Shown one piece after another: positions 60,089 to 64,000 of a stretch of DNA of 64,000 nt (positions are counted from its first letter, which is position 1; every line of letters begins with the position of its first letter). The stretch spans positions 124,001 through 188,000 of the forward strand of contig WHVA01000166.1 in NCBI GenBank assembly GCA_015179125.1, given 5' to 3'. The notes under the pieces were generated by a model. It ran no database searches. It was not told the origin of the DNA and was given only the letters and a program-made list of their open reading frames with translations. Source of the DNA: Gautieria morchelliformis (Eukaryota > Basidiomycota > Agaricomycetes > Gomphales > Gomphaceae). Both the position numbers and the translations under genes were made by a program.

Positions 60089-60775
60089 CAGGGCTGTCCA
60101 CGAGTCCAGGTTCCTGCAGGTGACTCACAGTTCAACCTGTGATTTTAACCTGCAGATCCAACTCCCACAAGTCAGGTGACCCGGCGCCTAAAAACCTGCC
60201 AAGTCCAGGTTTGGCCTTTGGAATTCTGCAGGTGACTCGCAGACCTGCAAGCCTTAAATGCCAAGAATTCATGTCATTTACATGTCATTCAACTACTATT
60301 ACTTCCTTCTGCACAACAGCCTTCTTGACATGCTTACCCTTATCATGCAGCAACTCTACAACACATTCCTCAGGAACAAGTCCTTCATATGACAGCCATG
60401 TGCTGAGTATGGTCCCGGCATGTGTCGACTCTTCCTTCAGAGAGTGACACATCCGTGATACAGTCAGTCGGCCCTGACTGAATGCATATTTGACATCTGT
60501 GGATGTTGCTAGAGGAGCATGGTCAAAATAGGATGTAAGGATGTGTGAAATAGCTCACCCCCATCCCCACTGGAGGAGACGCGTCATGCACTCGCACGGG
60601 GTGAGTCAGCTCGGAATAATCTGGCAAGTCACTGCAAGTCACCCGCAGGTTTAACCTGCAGGTCCAAGTCAACCTGCAGAAAAACTCAGGTCAAGTCCAG
60701 GTTCCACTTCTGGAAGCTGGCAAACCTGCAAGTCCAAGTCCAGGTAACCTGCAGGTTGACTTGTGGACAGCCCTG
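60089..60775. mobile_element. hAT-type DNA transposon remnant, TSD CACCCTTC
   Basis: 687 bp with inverted ends CAGGGCTGTCCAC...GTGGACAGCCCTG and a perfect 8-bp duplication CACCCTTC (60081-60088, 60776-60783), both diagnostic of hAT. The subterminal regions are packed with (A)ACCTGCAGG, CAAGTCCAGGT and CAGGTGACTC repeats on both sides, as expected for hAT transposase-binding sites. The middle keeps the end of a transposase gene on the minus strand. It is an internally deleted, non-autonomous derivative inserted in Gyp-3 gag. Confidence 0.93.
60285..60540 (-). pseudogene. hAT transposase C-terminal dimerisation domain, remnant
   Basis: Minus-strand reading from about 60540 to the stop at 60285-60287: APLATSTDVKYAFSQGRL, then TVSRMCHSLKEESTHAGTIL, TWLSYEGLVPEE and a Lys-rich end. 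The pattern P(A)TST.VE.AFS.G.LTVS.MRHSL is the hAT-C dimerisation region. This copy has K-Y in place of E-R and lacks everything upstream (DDE core, BED finger). Confidence 0.8.
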
Positions 60776-61660
60776 CACCCTTCTGGGTCATCGAAATCTG
60801 GAGCTCCATCCCCAAGCAGTGCGACTTGTTTCTGGAGTGTCGGGTTGAGTCCTCATTGGAATATTATGACGATCATCTTGTCGTCGCCATACTCTGCGAG
60901 GTTGATGAGCTCCTGGAAGTGATCAATGTAGTCATCGATCGGATACTCAGCCTGGTACCAGCTGGTCCCCTCGAGCTTTGTGAGGGCTGTGAGTTGCTTG
61001 TTTTTCAGGCAGAACTAGTCAGAAAAGGTTTTCTCGAAGGTGTCCCAGTCCCAGAAGTAGTTGCCCTTGCCCTTTGCTTTGTGTCAGATCATCTTGTTTG
61101 CAAAATGGGCTGTGCGGTCCAACTTGAAAAAGGACAATGCCCAGTGAATCCGAGCCTGGTCGTTCGGAAAGAGGTCTCCGACAATTGCGAAGTAGATGCT
61201 GCACGTGTTGAAGAATGTGCATCCCTTCTCCTGATCTCCGTCAAAGTCCGCCAGAGTTGCAGGTTTGACTTTTGCCTATTTCATGGGCATCCTCTCTTCT
61301 GCTACTTCCGCTTTTCCAAAATCCGACTCATCCTGCATTGCATTTCCACTACTTCGTGGAATATCTAACTCAGCCAAAATCATTTGTAACGCTGTTTCAA
61401 TCATGTCAGTCTTCATCTGGTTCCCTGTCATCTCCTCCTCCACATTCCAAAGATGATTGTCTGGATCCATGTCCGAAGGAGGAGAAGTATGGCATGTGAT
61501 TTCTGGTGTTGGGAGCTTGACATAAGAAGAGGGGCTGTCGTATGCCATGTGCACGGAGGAGGTTGCAATCTCCAAGTTGCTATCTCCGATTCTGAATGCA
61601 CCTATGGTGAATGCAACGTGCAGTACAACTGCCAGTCCTCTAGTGGAGAAACTTTTCTGC

Positions 61661-62538
61661 TGTAAGGGTAACCCTAGCTGGTTGTGGAGGTCACACTACC
61701 ACACAGCTGACAAGGGGAAATCTGAAGTATACATATAAATGAACAGAATACACAAGAGACACTGCAGACATAGAAAGATTTTCTTGTCTGAAAAACTGTT
61801 CAAAAACTGTAAAGATTTTCCAAATATTTTTAGTGTTTTTGATGTAAAAAAACTGCAATAAAATTTTGTGTTTTTATTAGAATTTGTTGAGCAAGAAAAT
61901 TGTAAAGAAATTCAAAGCTTTTTGCAGGTTTTTTTATGGGTTCCTTTGTTTTCACAAAGAAACTTAAAGAAACATATAAAATACCCTGCAAAAAACTTTA
62001 AACTATTTTACAAATTTCTTGCTCAACAAATTCTAACAAAAACACAAAATTTTGGTCAAGTTTTTTTTACATTAAAAAGACTAAAAAAAATATGGAATAT
62101 ATTTACAGTTTTTTGAACAGTTTTTCAGACCAGAAGATTTTGATATGGCTCCAGTGAGAGGGGATTCTCACCTGAAAAGGGGAAATCCAAAAAGAAAAGT
62201 CTAAGGACCCCCAATGTCAGTGAGCCCATATTATACTATGCTAGTCTGCAGCCAGGGACAACACTCGGCACTTGCCATCAACCCTGCATTGCCCTGACCC
62301 TTGACCCTTGACCGACCTTGATGCCACATACTATGCGATCACTTGACTCCCAACACTGTTCCGAAGTCAGAAGTCAGAGAGTGGAGAAATTGGTGAAGCG
62401 GATGGAACTGGTGAGAGTTCCCCCAGAAGCGGAAGCATTTCTGAAAACGGAGTCAGAGATGGAAGTGGAACCACAAATCAGAAATGGAAGCGGAACTTAG
62501 GGTGTTGTCGGAGCTGGAAAACAGGGTGTCACCTGACA
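61661..62538 (-). repeat. Gyp-3 5' LTR, containing a MITE
   Basis: On minus it starts TGTCAGGTGACACCC and ends GGTTACCCTTACA. Without the MITE and its 3-bp duplication it is about 478 bp, against 490 bp for the solo copy at 32228-32717. It is rich in TTCCG/CGGAA repeats on the side near 62.4-62.5 kb. Confidence 0.88.
61760..62156. mobile_element. CACTA-like foldback MITE (397 bp), TSD AGA
   Basis: Nearly the whole block is one inverted repeat: arms of about 185 bases run from CACTGCAGACATAG at the left to CTCCAGTG at the right and meet near 61955. Shared arm motifs include GTCTGAAAAACTGTTC, TTTTGTGTTTTTATTAG and AATTTGTTGAGCAAG. Comparison with the solo LTR at 32228-32717 gives the empty site ACAAGAGAGGGGATT and a 3-bp duplication AGA (61757-61759, 62157-62159). 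CACTG...CAGTG ends with a 3-bp duplication point to the CACTA/EnSpm group. It has no coding capacity and is very AT-rich. Confidence 0.85.
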
Positions 62539-62559
62539 TACTGGCCATAGAAACACCTA

Positions 62560-62742
62560 GATGAGCTTAAACCAGGCAGGTGATGGGGATAGTGATGAAC
62601 CATCACACCAGCTAGGATGTTGATCGTGTTTGATGGTGTGACTGCGGGCGAATCCAGCGAATGGTGAATGGAGTGAACATAAAGATGGAGGGGTGAATGG
62701 GAAAATGGGGGTAACTTGATACTATAATAAATGGGTCATGAG
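62560..62742 (-). repeat. Degenerate LTR-1-like remnant
   Basis: GATGGGGATAGTGATGAACC and TTTGATGGTGTGACTGCGGG resemble 1035-1100 in the LTR-1 copy at 242-1274, and GGTCATGAGA near 62733-62742 resembles its GGTCATGACA end. The match is patchy, so this is an old or related copy. Confidence 0.45.
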
Positions 62743-64000
62743 AACTCTCCGGGGAATGTAGCCGCCTTCCCACATGAATAATAGCTGTGCTCATGTTCAT
62801 CTGATGGGCAGGTGACAAGAAGTGACTCAATCATTATGCAGACATGTTCATGCCTCTAGGAGATGCAAGAAATTCATGGTATGATGTTCCAAATCATAGC
62901 GGTGGTGGCTGACACCTCAGTCACTGACGCTCCTTTCGGACTTTAAAAATGGTCTTACTAATGATGTTTCAGTTCACCCTAATAGTTTGCATGAATCATC
63001 CTTAAACAACAGTGATGTCTGACACTGCATGACAACAGGTAGCATGCACATGGCACCATGAGACATTCACCCATGGCAGCTGAAGGAGAGCACACACAGA
63101 ACACTGTAAAGAAAACCAATGGATGTACAACCTAACTCCTGTTGAAACAGTGTGCATCCCCTGTGCAATGGAAGTGTCCTATGATGTTGGTGAACAATTG
63201 TGTAAGAAATACATGAAATCAAAATGCAAAAGAACAAATGTAGATATTTAGCAGGGTGGGTAAAGGAAAGGACACCGTGAAGGCTGTGATGAAAACCAAA
63301 CAATGTAGACGACGCTCCCCTACCACGTTAGTGAACACAATGCAAACACCGCCCTCCCAACACACACCAAAATTACTCCACAACTCTTCCCAAGAAATCC
63401 ACTGCAAATCCAGTAGATGATGGCAAGGGGTTGGCATGACAGGAGAAGGAACCACCAGGCAATCACAAATGACACCAAACACGGTGTAGGTTTTACCCCC
63501 AGAGAGACTCGGAGAGACTGCACCACCCACCCCTAAGAGGACACCCCACCATGGAATAAGCCAATAGGAAAGGCCATCCAATAAAATAAATACAAATTCA
63601 TCTGCATAACCATATTCATGGCCATTTGCATATGTGCAGACCCTCCCTCTCCTTTGGAGAGAGTCAGGGACATTGCTCACAACACAGTTCAAGTTTGACA
63701 TCTATAATACTTCAAGGGATTTTCGTGGTTCCAAACAATCTGTGTCCCATTATAAATATATCTCTAGCAAAATAATACCATTATTCATTGTGTGCCTTAT
63801 ATATGGGTATTCGTGTACACAATGTTCTGATGACTCTTTCCTCTATGCCCTCTCCCTGATGCCTTTCATCTAATCTTGCTCTCCCTCCTGTCATGCTCTC
63901 GGACATGCATTAGGCCTCTAGTGATACTTCACCCATAGATGCTGCGACTACAATGGATATTGTTTTGAGTCTCAAGAAGGCATGAACCGCCAAAACAAAT
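62743..64000. other. Unassigned stretch to window end
   Basis: No recognisable gene or repeat. A 160-codon minus ORF (63219-63701) is hydrophobic and Cys/Trp-rich with no known domain and no codon pattern that persuades me. It may be chance or part of a decayed element. No TSD, LTR end or poly(A) tract is evident. Confidence 0.35.

Larger units (their letters stand above)
56672..62538 (-). mobile_element. Gyp-3: old Ty3/gypsy fossil with SINE, hAT and MITE insertions
   Basis: On minus, right to left: 5' LTR (61661-62538), gag (about 61.58-60.78 kb and on to about 59.7 kb; a gypsy capsid-like block ends QVALLGDGAPDF, then a CCHC-like region near 59.8 kb), protease region (about 59.6-58.5 kb, with VNCGATGQFMDQ), RT (about 58.2-57.3 kb, KKKDGSLRLRQDYQALN), RNase H (about 57.25-56.9 kb, QLIAFFSKNLSPMEQNYEIH) and the spacer before integrase (HHPGHTMGKPDALSRHMD). 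Integrase and the 3' LTR are missing, cut off by the Gyp-4 LTR. Insertions: SINE 58798-59232, hAT 60089-60775, MITE 61760-62156. It has at least ten other breaks and is old. Confidence 0.85.

Noticed and set aside
63219-63701. 160-codon minus ORF
   Set aside because: Hydrophobic without a signal peptide pattern, no recognisable domain, no intron or start context. Mentioned only as unassigned.

Overview
This window looks like a transposon graveyard from a basidiomycete fungus, most likely an Agaricomycete. The pointers are short GT-AG introns of 46-69 bp, patatin/NB-ARC/TPR and NACHT/ankyrin architectures typical of fungal NLR-like proteins, chromodomain Ty3/gypsy elements, and copia elements primed by a half initiator tRNA. 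The genus cannot be fixed from the sequence. I found only two host genes that I recognise. Both are NLR-like and both are broken. Almost everything else is retrotransposon or DNA-transposon sequence, much of it nested.

Layout. 0-4.4 kb: a solo LTR (family LTR-1), a Q-rich low-complexity tract and intergenic DNA. 4.4-7.1 kb: a patatin-NB-ARC-TPR pseudogene. 7.1-18.2 kb: an old gypsy fossil, Gyp-1a (+), interrupted by solo LTRs of three families, a possible TA-flanked DNA element and an unassigned 1.3-kb block. 18.2-23.6 kb: a sister copy, Gyp-1b (-), lying tail to tail with Gyp-1a. 23.6-31.1 kb: a young, nearly whole chromovirus, Gyp-2 (-), which carries an antisense gene with a zinc-cluster motif. 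31.1-33.8 kb: two LINE 3' fragments and two LTRs. 34.5-43.4 kb: a NACHT-ankyrin gene (-) split by a young copia element, Cop-A, with a perfect target duplication. 43.7-56.7 kb: a gypsy remnant, Gyp-4, hit by copia element Cop-C, which was itself hit by Cop-B, a solo LTR-2 and a Cop-A solo LTR. 56.7-62.5 kb: an old gypsy, Gyp-3 (-), containing a tRNA-derived SINE, a hAT remnant and a CACTA-like foldback MITE. 62.5-64 kb: an LTR-1-like remnant and unassigned DNA.

The genes do not form one pathway. The common thread is successive mobile-element invasion of a locus that held self/non-self receptor-type genes. The most unusual content is accessory protein-coding capacity in gypsy elements. Gyp-2 has an antisense, intron-containing Zn2Cys6-like, coiled-coil gene. 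Gyp-1 has a sense third ORF with a coiled coil between pol and the 3' LTR, recognisable in two diverged copies. All alignments and counts were done by eye. Retroelements are described as fossils and their individual lesions are not listed.
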